Made by a program: the position numbers and the translations under genes
Notes under the pieces: model-generated
Told to the model about the DNA's origin: nothing
Seen by the model: only the letters and a program-made list of their open reading frames with translations
Database searches by the model: none
NCBI GenBank assembly: GCA_002197995.1
Contig: NGZR01000003.1
Span: 2,294,001 to 2,358,000, forward strand
Origin: Gaeumannomyces sp. JS-464
Lineage: Eukaryota; Ascomycota; Sordariomycetes; Magnaporthales; Magnaporthaceae
Length of the DNA stretch: 64,000 bases
Direction: 5' to 3'
Shown: in pieces, positions 11,176 through 22,835 of the stretch
How positions within the stretch are numbered: the first letter of the stretch is position 1
Layout of the letters: each line of letters starts with the position of its first letter

Positions 11176-13334
11176 CTTGCCGGTGTGCTTGTCTATCCGT
11201 TTGCAAGAAAGGATGTGGAATTCGTAGTCGGGTCGTTAAGTCGTCGGATGCCGGTGTTGTTGTGCGTATGTATTCTCTGCCACTTTCCAGAAGCTGGTGT
11301 TGTTTGGTGACCCAAGCTGTCTGGCAGGCTAGAGTCGGCGATCGTTTGGTGCTTAAAGAGCGTGGTTACCTGACGGCAGAATGAGTGTGGTGATCGTGCG
11401 CTGGCGTTGCCAAAAGAGTGACAGACTTCGCGATGGCGAAGAGATGGGAGAAACAGCGTCGTAGGGAGCGTCTGGGGAGATAGAAATAAAAGAAGAGAGG
11501 GACGAGAGCGACAGGGTGGAGCGGCAGGGGCAGGGATGAAGAGAGCAGAGGATCCCAGCAGAACAAAGACGAGGACGAGTGTGCTGGGGTGGTTTGTCGC
11601 CAGTGGGTCAAGGAGACGGCCAATCGAGGGCGACGAGGGACGGCCCAATCCCCATACTCCATCCCACCCACACCCGCCGGACGGACCAAGACCTCTGGGA
11701 AATAAGCGCAACATTGCGGGCAGGGGTGCGAAGGCGGGCAGTGTCTGGGAAGGGCAGGTACCGATCTGTGAGAGCGCAGGTACCGTTGGGGGAGGCACTG
11801 GGAGGGCACCGCAGGATCCTCCAACCGCGAGCGGGCGAGGCGTCCACCGGCGCCAGTGATAGCGCGCTTCATGTTCACATCGAACAAAGTGGCCCCGTTC
11901 CTTGCAGCGTCGTCCCCTGCCGCCCCCCTTTCAGGAACATCCACAGTCCTCTCGGCGGCCCAGCCCAGGCTAATTGGCCAAATTAAAAATCTGGCCGTTG
12001 CTTGGCAGGCACCGTGTCCGGGCCCTTTTCCCCATGCAGCCGGCAGCATTCTTCAGGGCAGCAAGCCAACGACAGGCCGTTTCCCAGCCCTCCTGGTGCT
12101 GCTGCTGCTCCCAGCCATTGACGCCCGCCCAGGACCTGGCTGATTGCTAGCGGCCGCGGCCCCCAGCTTGCCCAGTTTGCCGGTCCACCGCGACCTGGCT
12201 CGGACAATTTCCATTCATATGGATCAGTAAAGTGGCTGCGGTTTGCACTGTCACCTCCTCCTGCCCTGTCGCCAGCTCCCCTGACTCGGTCAGTCGGGCC
12301 AAGGGGCGACCAGCCGCGCCAGCTTGTGTGAGAGTGTTTGTGTGGCAGCCAGTTGGGATGCCTTCCAAGGTGGGTGCGGTGTTCCTGAAGATCATTTCCA
12401 AGCGTGGGCGGGAAGGGTGCACGTTAGCCAAGTGCCGCCGCGGTTGGGCCACTCAACGGCTGCCGCGTTCTCCCTTGAGCCACCGACGGGTGGGCTGCAG
12501 GAAAACCCAAAGCAAGAGGAAATGAAAACAGACGGCACACGTTTCCTGACCACCAAACATGCCCATCCGACACACATCTACCGTGCATGCATGCATGTTC
12601 CAAGTTTCACGAAACTAAAAACATCGGGTTTGTTTTCTACTTTTCTCACAAGTCCACAAATACAGACTCCCGTGCATAAACGGCGTCGAGCGTTGAGCCC
12701 CTGCGTCGGAGGGACGATACGATTGACTTCAGGCCTGGCTGCAAGGGCAGCTCTCCCCAACACGTGCTTCCGTTCCGGCCCACCCCGGGCGTCCTTCTGG
12801 CGCCTCTTCTAGCTCCTGGCCCCTCATTGGATCGGTCGTCCGCTGGCTGGGCCGCCCGTGGGATTGATGACTGCTCCCATGGCAGATGGACGACTGTTAT
12901 TTATGCCTCGGCGCCGCATCGGCTCAACTTGCGCCTCTGCGCCTGCCGTGTGTGCCACACCACCACCGGGGCAGTGGGACACCACTCAGCCAAAAAGCTC
13001 GGCGGCCCACGCACGCTCACATGCCGAATCCGGCCCAGGCGGGCATATGGATGGCCTGAGGGGGCGGGTCACAAGAGCCCCTGTGAGCACTCAGTCCGAG
13101 GCGTAGAAACAGAGCAGAACAACAAGAGAGTAGAATAATGCCGGGACTTGGAGCAAGCGGCCTGGCGTAAATGTTTTTGTGCCAAGCTGCGCGTAGGCAA
13201 GCAATTTGATCAACCGTTTCTCACTGGAAAATCCAAATTCAAACCGGTGAGCGGCCAAGCAAGGCCCTCCTCCCAACACCCCGCTTCTTTTTTGCTGCCG
13301 GCGCAGGGCACACAAACTCTCAATCCAAGGCACC
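11176..13334. other. Intergenic region between divergent genes
   Basis: This 2.2-kb interval separates the minus-strand Asp f 4-like gene from the plus-strand dioxygenase, so it should hold both promoters. Long overlapping GC-rich ORFs occur on both strands (for example minus 11366-12049) but have no motifs. No RNA gene or repeat is recognised apart from a short GCAT repeat at about 12585-12597. Confidence 0.5.
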
Positions 13335-14797
13335 ATGAGCCAGTCGGGCTTCCGCCTCGGAGCACGGCTCTGTGCCAGGGCCACACACTCTCCAATCCCC
13401 GCCGCCGCGTCCCCCGTCACTGCATCGTCCCCCGAGGTGCACAGGGGCGGCACACGTACTCCCAGCTGGCTGGCGGCGCTCCAAGACGCCCGGGTAGCGG
13501 TTCCGGTGCGGCCGGCGACCACCATGGCAGGCCCCTGTCCGGCAGCAGCAGCAGCAGCAGCGGTGTGACGGGCCAGCGCAGCGCGTCCAACCACCACCGC
13601 CCGCAGCAGCACGACGCCCGGGCCCTGTCAGTCGGGCTGCCCAGCGGCGAGGAGGCGCGCCTGTCCAAGCTTTGGCTGCGCGACAGCTGCAGGTGCAGCT
13701 CCTGCGTCGACCCCTCGTCTGGCCAGAAGAACTTTGAGACGTGCGACATCCCCGCGTCGCTCAGCGTCGACGCCCAGTCCGTGCGCCCGGACGGCTCCCT
13801 CGAGGTCCGATGGGCCGACGACTTCCTCTCCGGCGGGGGAGCCCACCAATCCGTGTACCCCGCCTCGCTCATCGCGAGCGCAGCAGCAGCACCAGCACCA
13901 GTGTCGCGCGACGCCAAGCACGACGACAACAGGCCCGCGTATTTCCCGCACGGCCTGGGACCGCAAGGCGTTCGAGGCGCAGGCCCGCTTCATCCCCTAC
14001 GCCGACTGGGTCAAGGGCGGCGACGAGTTCTGGCGCGGGTACGCCGACCTGGCGCGCCTGGGGCTGGTCTTCATCCGGGACGTGCCCGAGTTCCGAGGCC
14101 GCGGTCGAGGAGGTCGCACGGCCCATCGGACACCTGCAGACGACCTTTTACGGCAAGACGTGGGACGTCGTGTCCAAGCCGCAGGCTGAGAACGTGGCCT
14201 ACACCAACGTCTTCCTGGGCCTGCACCAGGACCTGCTGTACATGAAGGACCCGCCGCGCCTGCAGCTGCTGCACTGCCTCGCCAACAGCTGCGAGGGAGG
14301 GGAGTCGCTCTTCAGCGACGGCATCCGCGCCGCCGAGAGGGTGCGCGACGACGACCCGGCCCAGTTCGCGCTGCTGCGCGACGCCCACGTGCGCTACCAC
14401 TACGACAAGAACGGCCACTGGTACGAGTGGAGCAGGCCCGTGGTGACGCTGGCGGCCGACGGGAGCGGCGCCGTCGACTCCATCGGGTGGTCGCCGCCGT
14501 TCCAGGACCACTTCCTGCCGCCGCGCATCGCCGACGGCGGTGCGGGTGACGACCCGCTGGAGGACTGGCGCGCGCGGCGGCGCGGCGGTTCAGGACGCCG
14601 CGTGCGCGCCCGAGGCCATGTTCGAGTACAAGATGGAGCCAGGCGAGTGCGTCATCTTTGACAACATGAGGGTGCTGCACGGGCGGCGCCAGTTCAACCT
14701 CACGTCGGGCAAGAGGTGGCTCAAGGGGACCTACGTCCAGGAGCAGGTCATGCTCAGCAAGCTGGCCCAGATGCCGGCGGCGCTGAAGATTAGTTGA
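13335..14797 (+). CDS. Gamma-butyrobetaine/TauD-type 2-oxoglutarate dioxygenase, four frame changes
   Basis: Fe(II)/2-oxoglutarate dioxygenases of the BBOX/TMLH type hydroxylate carnitine precursors. The ATG at 13335 opens a basic, Arg/Ala-rich N-terminus that could be a mitochondrial presequence. The N-terminal domain follows with LWLRDSCRCSSCVDPSSGQK, the Cys-rich signature of this family. The catalytic domain has the HxD iron ligands in GLHQDLLYM and the distal His with downstream Arg in VLHGRRQF. Segments lie in different frames, changing near 13560, 13945-13960, 14091 and 14575-14590. At 14091 the simplest reading is one surplus T in GAGTTCC, which joins RDVPE to SEAAVEEVARPIGHL. The conserved segments would otherwise make one protein of about 485 residues, so I regard the breaks as likely sequence errors. 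The exact substrate (butyrobetaine or trimethyllysine) is undecided. Confidence 0.82.
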
Positions 14798-15347
14798 TGA
14801 TTATGATGATGACGGTAAATGACAGCCTAGACGCCTGTGGATAGGTAGATAGAGACCAAGCAGGTCGGAACCTTGCCAAACGCTATGTTTCTCGCAGACT
14901 GGACTTGCATGACCTCGGCAGAGAGCCAGGATGGTGCCATGATGCTATTTCCGTCGGGCCAATGTTATCTACCTACCTATCTAGGTACCTAGGTAGGTAT
15001 CTTGACAGATGATACGACATTTCCCCGGGGGTAAGCGCAAGAATCCTCCTGTTTGCTATTTACGAACATCCTAGCTTGATTGGCTCTGAAAATAGCGCCT
15101 GTTCCATCGCATCGCGTCATCGGGATCAAGCGTCTTACTGCTTGGCATTTCTGGCCCTGCTGAGAGCCTCGGCGCTTCTCCCTAGGCTTGACCCCGCCTG
15201 GGGCGCTGACTACGCGGAGGCGTTGGTGCGTATACCTATTCTTAAAACACAATTTTTGGAGACAACGACAGGTGCGGGACTCTTCTGCTGCAGGATATCA
15301 TTTCGAGTACCTCAAACCATAGTCCGAGGAGCACCAACGCACGAAAC
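14798..15347. other. Intergenic interval, dioxygenase 3' flank and S9 peptidase promoter
   Basis: No supported coding sequence. It contains a 10-bp perfect inverted repeat (14970-14999), listed separately. Confidence 0.5.
14970..14999. repeat. Perfect 10-bp inverted repeat, possible 3' hairpin
   Basis: The arms TACCTACCTA (14970-14979) and TAGGTAGGTA (14990-14999) flank a 10-base spacer that is itself largely palindromic. It lies about 170 bases after the dioxygenase stop codon and could fold in its 3' UTR. Confidence 0.6.
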
Positions 15348-17970
15348 ATGACTATCAAGCCCAAAGTAGTCCCTTATGGTCGGTGGAAGAGTTGCATCAG
15401 CGTCGAGATCGCGACGGCAGGGAGTCGGGAGCTGGGGCACCCACGGGCTTGTGTACGCATATCCAAATCGGGTCGTTTTTGAAGCAAAGCAACATGGGAG
15501 ACATGCTGATGCAGTCTCCGTCCACAGCCACTATCCAAGCGGCTCTTCTGTCTCCAGGCCAAGGCCAACGGCTCCAACCAGATCTGCGAGCTCGTGCCCC
15601 AGGGCCCCTATCGCGAGCTGAAGCTCCTGGCGCCAGGCCACAACTGCGACTCGCTCATCTACGAGTATGGAGGCCTGCCGTACGCCCTGATCGCCGCTGA
15701 TGACGACAGCGGCGGCGGCGGCGGCGAGGGCCTGCGCATCATCTTCTCGGACACGCGGGACCAGTCGTGCAAGCTGCTGGACGTCGACTCGGGCGACGTC
15801 CGGACGCTGGTCAAGAGCGCGACGCTGCGCTTCGGCGACTTCGACCCGCACCCGTCCCCCGGCTCGCCCTGGGTGCTGTGCCAGGAGGAGGACCACGGCG
15901 GCGAGGGCGAGGTGCGCAACTACGTCTCCGTGATAAATATCCGGACCGGGGCCGTGCAGCGCCTGGCGGCCTCCGCCGACTTCTACTCGTACCCGCGCTT
16001 CAGCCCCGACGGGAACAAGGTCTGCTGGCGCGAGTGGGACCACCCGAACCTGCCGTTCCTCGGCGTCAAGCTCGTCTGGGCCGACTTCGGGGACGATGCC
16101 GAGGGCGGCGCTGTCTGGCTGACAAACGTCGAGACGGTCGCGGGCCAGGGCGGCCAGAGCGTGGCCGAGCTGTGCTGGGCGCCCGACGGTACGCTGTTCT
16201 ACACGCAGGAGCTCGAGGGCATGGATTACCGCCAGCTCTGCACAGTCCGCCCTGGGCAGGATGCCGCTACCGCGCAGAGTGAGCGGCACTTTAGGCTCGA
16301 GGGTCTCGAGGAGGTCGAGTTTGGCGATGCTTCCTGGTACTTTGGATGGTAAGTTGATAAGCTTCCCATGAGTTGACCAAGCTCGGACCGCATCCTCTAT
16401 CCGGCGCCTGGGAAGACAGGCTGGCGGGAGAGGTGAGGAGGGAGTGACAGTCACGGTGGCCGGGCCGTACCGCCACCAGCTGGTACCCTCCCCTCCTCCA
16501 AGCCTTATAGCCGAGCTCCCGCCTCCTTCCAACAACTCACTGGGGCACCAGAGATGGTGCAGTTGGATGTCGCCCGACACCACACGCCTAGGTCCCCAGT
16601 TCGAGCCTGGGTGTGTCCCCTGTGGTAATGACGAGAATGCCGAGTCACCACAAAAAGCAAACCTGGCCAAATAGGTTTCGTAGCCAGGTCCCCTCGAGTG
16701 AGGCGGCCTGGTGAGCTTTTTTTTTTCTTCTGTTTTTGCTTTGATATTTCTCTAATCGCCAAGCTTGCATTCAAGCCCGCCTGGGGATCTGTTGGTCCGC
16801 CATCCTATGTAGCTACGCGATGCCAGCACTGACTTTTCTTTTTAGCCAAACATTCGTCTTCCTATCAGAAACGACCATGATCGCGTCCTACACCAAGCTT
16901 GGAACCAGCTACCTCGTCCACGTGGATCTCCCCTCGCGGAAATGGACACCCCTCGACATCAATCTCCACGAGCTGCGCTTCGACCCGCTCGCACCCATCG
17001 ACGCATCAACCTTCCTCGTCCGCGGCAGCGGCCACACCGAGCCGTCGGCCCTCTACCACGTCTCGCTCTCCCCGACCTTGGAGCCGACCTCGATCCGCAT
17101 CTACAGCTCCGTCATGGAGCACATCCCTCCCGAGCTCTTCTCCACCCCCCGCCACATCCAGCTCACCACCAAAACCGCCCCGTCCGCCCCGTCCACGGCT
17201 TCTTCTGGCCGCCGCACAACGCCGACTACGTCGCGCCCGAGGGTACCCTCCCGCCGCTCATCGTCGTCTCGCACGGCGGGCCGACGGGCCACACCACGCC
17301 GGGCCTGCACGTCGCCGACGTGCAGTTCTGGACCTCGCGCGGCTTCGCCGTCTTCGCCATCAACTACACGGGCTCGTCGGGCGGCCACGGCCGCGCCTAC
17401 CGCGAGCGCCTGTTCCGCGGCGGCTGGGGCGTGCTCGACCGCGACGACGTGCCCGAGGCCGTGGCGCACCTCGCCGCCCGGGGCTTGGTCGACCGCTCCC
17501 GCGTCGGGATCCAGGGCGGCAGCGCGGGGGGATACCTGGTCCTGCAGAGCCTGGCCCGGCACCCGGACGACGTGTTCGCCGCCGGTGTGTGCTACTGCGG
17601 CGTCTCGGACGTGACGGGGCTGGCGGCGGGCACGCACAAGCTCGAGAGCAGGTACATGGACCTGCTGCTGTTCGAGGAGGGCAGGGAGTGGACGGCCGAG
17701 GAGAAGGAGGCGCGGTTCCGGGAGCGGTCGCCGCTGTTCCGGGCTGACCGCATCACGGCGCCACTGCTGTTAGTGCATGGGAACGAGGATACGATTGTGC
17801 CGATCGAGCAGTCCATAGAGATTCGGGACAAGATCCTCGACAGGGGGGATGGCGGGGACGTCAAGCTGGTGGTCTTGCCTGGGGACGGGCACATTTTCAA
17901 GAAGCTGCCGAACCTGATTCTGTTCCTGGAGGAGCAGCTTGCGTGGTGGGAGAAGACGCTTCTTGCGTGA
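15348..17970 (+). CDS. Prolyl-oligopeptidase family (S9) serine peptidase
   Basis: The likely ATG is 15348 (MTIKPKVVPYGRWKS, a common start for S9 dipeptidyl aminopeptidase/acylaminoacyl peptidase-like proteins). The exon structure between 15450 and 15558 is uncertain; an acceptor at 15556-15557 restores the frame. A beta-propeller region follows (RFSPDGNKVCWREWDHPN, ELCWAPDGTLFY). A 497-nt intron (16349-16845) interrupts a codon in phase; other introns in the window are mostly 60-130 nt, and this one contains a tRNA-like element. The catalytic domain in 17200-17970 shows GGSAGG (nucleophile Ser), HGNEDTIVP (Asp) and GDGHIF (His). One lost base near 17180-17200, in a C-rich stretch, separates the propeller and hydrolase frames. 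The length of about 690 residues is usual for the family. Its stop lies 121 bases from the convergent esterase gene. Confidence 0.85.
16542..16726 (+). mobile_element. tRNA-derived SINE-like element inside the S9 peptidase intron
   Basis: The intron holds a tRNA-like head: 7-bp acceptor-type pairing GGGGCAC (16542-16548) with GTGTCCC (16613-16619, one G-U pair); an A-box-like TGGTGCAGTTGG (16555-16566); and a B-box AGTTCGAGCCT inside a perfect 5-bp T-arm, CCCAG/CTGGG (16595-16599 with 16607-16611), with a 7-base TTCGAGC loop. Six extra bases before the A box and the lack of a good D or anticodon arm make a functional tRNA unlikely. About 100 further bases lead to a run of 10 T (16717-16726), a Pol III terminator. 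No clear target-site duplication is visible. Confidence 0.6.
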
Positions 17971-18091
17971 AAAGGAAACAAAACAGGTTTGGGTATATAC
18001 CAAGTGTTTGTGCTATATCCAAATATGTACGTGGTTGGAAACCACCCCTTATAAACGCCTCCCCATGGAAAAAAAAATATGTGCATCCAAT

Positions 18092-19174
18092 TTACGCCTC
18101 GATCCCCGACCATATCTTGTCGCTGAGCTCCTTGTCCTCGTTGAACCACTGCTTCAGGCACTCGGGCAGCGGCGCCGGCCCGTCCTCGCCGCCGTCGCTG
18201 TTGGCCGCGGCGTCCAGGTCGGCGAACTGCTGCACCAGCGCGCCGTCGTAGCCGTCGTCGCCGTAGCCGGAGGCGTCGTCGCCGTCCTCGGCCGCCGACA
18301 CGCCGCCGACCACGGGCGCGTGGCCGAGCATGAGGTCGGCGACCATGCGGCCAAAGACGACGCTGCCGTGGTCGTTGACGTGCTCGGCGTCGTTGGGCTT
18401 GGAGTCGAGCCGGTGCGCCGCCGTGCTGCCGATGGCCTCGATGTAGGCCATGCTGGCGGCGTTGAGGTCCAGGAACCGCGTCTGCGTCGCGGCGGCGGCC
18501 GCCATGGACAGCCGCCGCTCGTTGGCCAGCGTGTCGGTAGCCTCGTGCTCGGAGGCGAAGACGCGCCGGGCCAAGGGGAGAGGATGATCTGGTTTGGGTG
18601 TCAGTCGAGGGGACATGGGAAGCAGGTTGGAGAAAAAAAGAAAGAAAAAAAAGTCGTGGTTAAAACTTACCGGCGTCCCACCCGCAGCCTTAACCTGCTG
18701 TGCAAAGTTCTCGAGATTGTCCCGGTACTGCTGGTGGCTCACACCCCTTGAGGGCAACTGGTCGTTGTGTCCGAACTGCGTTGCACACGCGGTTAGTACC
18801 CCAACCACAACATCCCAACCCCCAGACTCGAGAGAAAAAACACTGACCTGAATAGTAACAATGCAATTATATGCATCCTTGTAGTCCTTGACCTTTTGTA
18901 TGACGCGCCCCCACTCCCCATCATCCACAAACGACGCCGTCGTGGCCCCGTTGCGGCCGTGGTTGGACCCCCAGCTGGGCCGCTTGAGGATCGACAGGAA
19001 CCCCGTGCCCCAGCCGCCCCCGAGCGCCGACTGCACCGCCGTCGTCGAGTCGCCCGCCAGGATGAAGGCCGGCGTCCTGCTGTCGCACGACACGTTGGTC
19101 GCCGCCGCCGCCGCCGCGTTCGAGGCGAGTGCCGCGGCGACGAGGAGCCAAGAACACCTGTTGTGCGGCTGCAT
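18092..19174 (-). CDS. SGNH-hydrolase, rhamnogalacturonan acetylesterase-like (CE12)
   Basis: Secreted SGNH esterases of the CE12 type remove acetyl groups from pectin. Exons (minus) are 19174-18848, 18775-18671 and 18588-18092, with introns 18776-18847 and 18589-18670 bounded by GT and AG. The signal peptide (MQPHNRCSWLLVAAALAS) is followed by the GDS block FILAGDSTTA, a GGGWGTGF glycine block, FGHND (block III Asn) at the start of exon 2, and a C-terminal DAEHVNDHGS providing the Asp/His pair. Exon 3 begins IILSP and needs one extra C in a four-C run (plus-strand GGGG at 18575-18578) to continue as LARRVF, as in homologues. Restored length is about 309 residues. The C-terminal ~60 residues are acidic and Asp/Gly-rich, an extension beyond the usual domain. 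Confidence 0.85.
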   Translation of the reverse strand: MQPHNRCSWLLVAAALASNAAAAAATNVSCDSRTPAFILAGDSTTAVQSALGGGWGTGFLSILKRPSWGSNHGRNGATTASFVDDGEWGRVIQKVKDYKDAYNCIVTIQVSVFSLESGGWDVVVGVLTACATQFGHNDQLPSRGVSHQQYRDNLENFAQQVKAAGGTPVSFNHDFFFFLFFSNLLPMSPRLTPKPDHPLPLARRVFASEHEATDTLANERRLSMAAAAATQTRFLDLNAASMAYIEAIGSTAAHRLDSKPNDAEHVNDHGSVVFGRMVADLMLGHAPVVGGVSAAEDGDDASGYGDDGYDGALVQQFADLDAAANSDGGEDGPAPLPECLKQWFNEDKELSDKIWSGIEA

Positions 19175-19738
19175 TGTTGCTGGCTTTGTGTGCGCCTGTG
19201 TTTGGGTCGAGTAACCTGGGTAGAGTTGGACAAGAAAATGCCTGCAACGGCGATCGGTTGCGCAGACTACTTTCGTGTAACCGAGCTGGATGCTTTGATT
19301 GCATGTAGATAAAATCTCCAAGCCAAGCCGACACTTGCGGCGGCCTGCCGTGCTTTTTGTTTCCATTCCCACGTACTCCCCGCTTCCGTCGCTTGTGACT
19401 AGCACACGAGCGAATCCGCCAGCAAGGTAACATTGATGCTTAACAGGGAAATGTTTCACCTTGTCGGCACTTTGACTTCGCCCTTTATTTGACACAGACA
19501 CCTATTAATAACCCTGCCTCGTTGAGGTATCCGCCGCGAGCGACGCGATTTTTCTAGAGTGCCATTGGCATCAAAGCGCGTGTCTGGCGTGCGAGTCTTG
19601 AAACTTCTGATAGTTATCCCCTCAGTTTTTTTTTTCTTCCATTATCGTACAAACGTGCCCACATCCGTGATGCAGCCGCAACCGCGCATTTGACCCAAAC
19701 GGGCGACGTGACGTGTGCATCACTGTAGCATTCGCCGG
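19175..19738. other. Intergenic interval upstream of the esterase, downstream of SEN2
   Basis: No supported gene. It should contain the esterase promoter and the SEN2 3' UTR. A T9-10 run occurs at about 19626-19635. Confidence 0.5.
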
Positions 19739-21423
19739 TCACCTGTTGCGGTTGCTTGACCAGCGCCTGACCATGACCTCCCGCACCCGGTACTGCTTGA
19801 GCAGCCCTGAAATGCCACTCTCGGCATCCGAGACGGCGCCGATCGCCGACGGTGGTGGTATGTCCACATAGACGAGCACCATGCTCTTGAGCACGTGGGA
19901 AAGAACACGCTGAACACCATGCAGCCAGTGCCACGAGGGCTGCCGCTGAGGTGCTTTGCGCTCCAGCCCAGTCCACGCGGCGTCCGAGTATGATGGTATC
20001 ACCAGCAGGCCAAACTCGGCGTGATCAAACACCGGGCCTCGGCGGTAGAGCAGCCAGTCCACCCCGAATTTGACGCCTTCCCTCGGGACCCATCCAAGCG
20101 ACCTGAAGTGGTGGTATACCACGTAATGGACCAGAAAGGGATCGTCGGTTCGGAGACTCGGGGAGTCAAGACTCGAGATCCTCGGCGGGAAAAAAGAGTG
20201 GTCACCAAACAGATGCAGGAGCTCTACCGTGGACAGTTGTGACTGCGTCTTCGGATCCACCACGGCCAAAGCGCCAATCGCGAAAACCAGATAAAAAGCT
20301 TCTTGCGCGCTAATCTGGAGGTGCTCGCGGTCTGTAATTTCGTTAGGCTGAGGTGCGTCAAACACAACGACGGGAGTATCCAAAGGTTCCGACGGTAGCT
20401 TGATGGGAAGGTCCATTGTCGACTGTGACAGGGGATTGATTGGGCTCGGCGGATCATGCAGCTCGAAGGTGGCTGATTTGACGTCAGGAGAAAAGCGGAC
20501 GCTTTTCTGCCTTTTGAATGACTTGGAGGGGCCGTCGGCGTTCGTGGTCACAGCCAAGGCGCTTCCATTGATGTCATGGTTCCCATTTACGAGATGCGTC
20601 GTGCCATCAACATTGTCGTCGGCGTCAGAGTCAGGGGCTGCTGACAAAGAAGAACCGCTTGAGCCTTGGTCCAAGCCATTGCCATGAACACTTGCTGACG
20701 ACGCGATGACAGCCAACTCAACACCATTCGCTGAACTGTTCATGGGGTGGGCCGGCAGCAAATCATCTGCTGAGTTGGGCAGTTGAAGTAGCTCCAGGGG
20801 GCCAACGGGCGAGATGATGGTGCTAGCCGATAGTGAAATGGCCGGCGCTGTTAACTCGACCATCGGCGGGGGAAGGATGGCAAGCTTCGTTTGGATCTTC
20901 TCAGCAGCGGCGTGGGCTACCGCTCGGGTCTCCTCGAGGCGGGTGCGCTCAATGGCCTCTTGCTCGATCCTGGCGCGCTCCCACTTGGCTCGCTGACGCT
21001 CTTCTCTCCTCTTACTGGTGAGCTGCTCAGCAACCTTGCCGGCGCCGAGCCCGCGCCGTTCCTTCTCGCGCTTCAGCCAGTTCGGTTCACTGCGGCTGAG
21101 ATGTCCCTTGCCGAAGAAACCCTGCTCCCAGAGTGCCCGGATAGATGCCGGGTCCGTTATGTGGACGGACCTGGTCTCGGGCGACCAGGCGCCACGGTGT
21201 GTGGTGGACGGCTCATTAGGGGGCCTCGAGAATATCGTCTGATTGAGCCAGGCGTAGATTACGTGGGCTGCGAGAGCGGGTTGCTCGGATAGAAGCTCGG
21301 GAGCGGAAACGTCCGGATCGGGGCCGGAAGAGCATAGAGCTGGTGTAGTGGAATCTTGTTGGGGCGAGTGTGTCCAGCAACAGTCTGACTGGCGGTCGAA
21401 CTGGAGGTGCTGGGCTCAGCCAT
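19739..21423 (-). CDS. SEN2: tRNA-splicing endonuclease catalytic subunit Sen2
   Basis: Sen2 is one of the two catalytic subunits of the tRNA intron endonuclease (cleaving the 5' splice site). The C-terminal nuclease domain carries the catalytic triad: Tyr in [11 protein letters not shown], His in [12 protein letters not shown], and Lys in [13 protein letters not shown]. The N-terminal domain has the Sen2-like [19 protein letters not shown] followed by [12 protein letters not shown], a [18 protein letters not shown] block and a long charged helical region ([19 protein letters not shown]). The frame is continuous except for one lost base at about 21278-21280, in a three-C run on the coding strand, between YPSNP and [10 protein letters not shown]. 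Restored length is about 561 residues. The ATG at 21423-21421 begins [14 protein letters not shown]2 is essential in yeast, so the break is probably a sequencing error. No intron is needed. Confidence 0.9.
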
Positions 21424-22835
21424 TTTCGTCGTTCAGCATGTCGACACTGGGACGAAGGAGAGGTGAGTCTTCGAGTTTCCAGGTGGGGCGGGCAGATCCG
21501 GGTATGGAGGTGTAGAGTGGGAGGACGAGGGACAGCAGGGAAATGTTACAAGATGTGTGCAGTCGCTCAGATACCGTTATAGTCTATAAATGAAGCACTC
21601 AGCGAGGGCTACTAAGTAGGCCCCTCAGCTACAGGTGTGAATCATCATCGCGATCGGGGGCGTGGGCAGGGACGAGAAAGGAAGGGCTGGGAAATCTCGG
21701 TCTCTCGGCGAACTCTTGGTCTCCTTTTGACCGGCAAGAAGCTGTGACTGAAACCCTGACAACCCAGCCGGGCCAGTTCGCCCGAGATGGTGGTGGGCGC
21801 CAGTTATTGAGAAGAAGGATGGAGGCAATGCGAGGATGGGGTGATGATGGGCGGCAACAAACGGCCAACGGAAGCGTTCGGCGACTTACTGTTGGGCTGA
21901 GGGATATTCCTCCCGCGGTGCCGGCCGAGGACGTGGAGAAGCTGCCATTCACGGACCACTGGGCGCGACGGCTAGGCCGACATGGAGCTGGCAGACAGGA
22001 TGGTAAGGTCAAGTCCACCTAGGCAGAAAGCATGTCATGAAGCTGTTTTGTCCTGCTGAGTGGGAAGGTGGGATTTTCTGCTTGTGATTTTTTTTTCTTT
22101 TTTGTTTCGTTTTTCAATGGGTCTGCCAGGTCCCCCCGCCTGTCCCTCTGACAGCACGGGTCCTCTTCGGAAAATCTCGGCGCGCGTCCAAGCTTTGCAC
22201 AAGGCCCAACCCTGATTGGGTGGTCGGCATCCATGATGAGTCTTCATCCAGCCAATTCGGCCACCCAGCTTTGCAGCTGATTTGGACTCGGTCTGAGCCG
22301 AGATCATACCCAGAACCTGGGAATTCAGCGTCTCCACCGCCAGTGCAATGGTAGACAGCAGAGAGGATAGCCAGAAATTCAGATAACATTGAACCAAAGC
22401 TGTCGGCCACGACACGACAGCGGGGTCCACCAGTAAGAACTGCCAACGAACGAAGCCCAGTAATGATGGAGCTGCCGCGATCGAAGCTAGCAGCCGGATC
22501 CTAGGCGTCGGGAAGACCGGCTGCGAGTGGAAAGCGAGCAGACGGAGGCAATTACAGCCAGGCGGGAGGGCCCTGAATTTGATGTGCCGTCGCCTGTCGC
22601 ACTCGCACTCGTCGAGAGGCGTCACCGCCTTGGGCGCTGATGGGGTCGTCGAGTCGATCAGCGCAGACAAGTGACACCTTGTGACCAAGCAGAAAAGACC
22701 AGCAGAAATTAACTGGTCTCAACTCCAAAAACGTCCTTTTTATTCCTCACTTCATTACATCCTCAGTGGACGCTAGCTAGCCTCCGAACCGTCACCTGCC
22801 TGTTCGCGCGGTGCGTTGCATTGGCCACCAAGCAA
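21424..22835. other. Bidirectional intergenic region, SEN2 and GCS1
   Basis: Divergent genes start at either end. A minus-strand ORF at 22035-22688 is open for 217 codons but shows no motif and has a Lys-rich, low-complexity end; I treat it as non-coding. No repeat is recognised. Confidence 0.45.

Noticed and set aside
10558..11310. 250-codon plus-strand ORF opposite the Asp f 4-like gene
   Set aside because: It is the antisense shadow of a GC-rich, well-supported coding exon.
11366..12049. 227-codon minus-strand ORF upstream of the Asp f 4-like gene
   Set aside because: No motif or signal, overlapped by equally long ORFs in other frames, and positioned as the 5' flank of a real gene.
22035..22688. 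217-codon minus-strand ORF between SEN2 and GCS1
   Set aside because: No motif, no splice-compatible partner, Lys-rich low-complexity end, and it lies in the shared promoter region of two secure genes.
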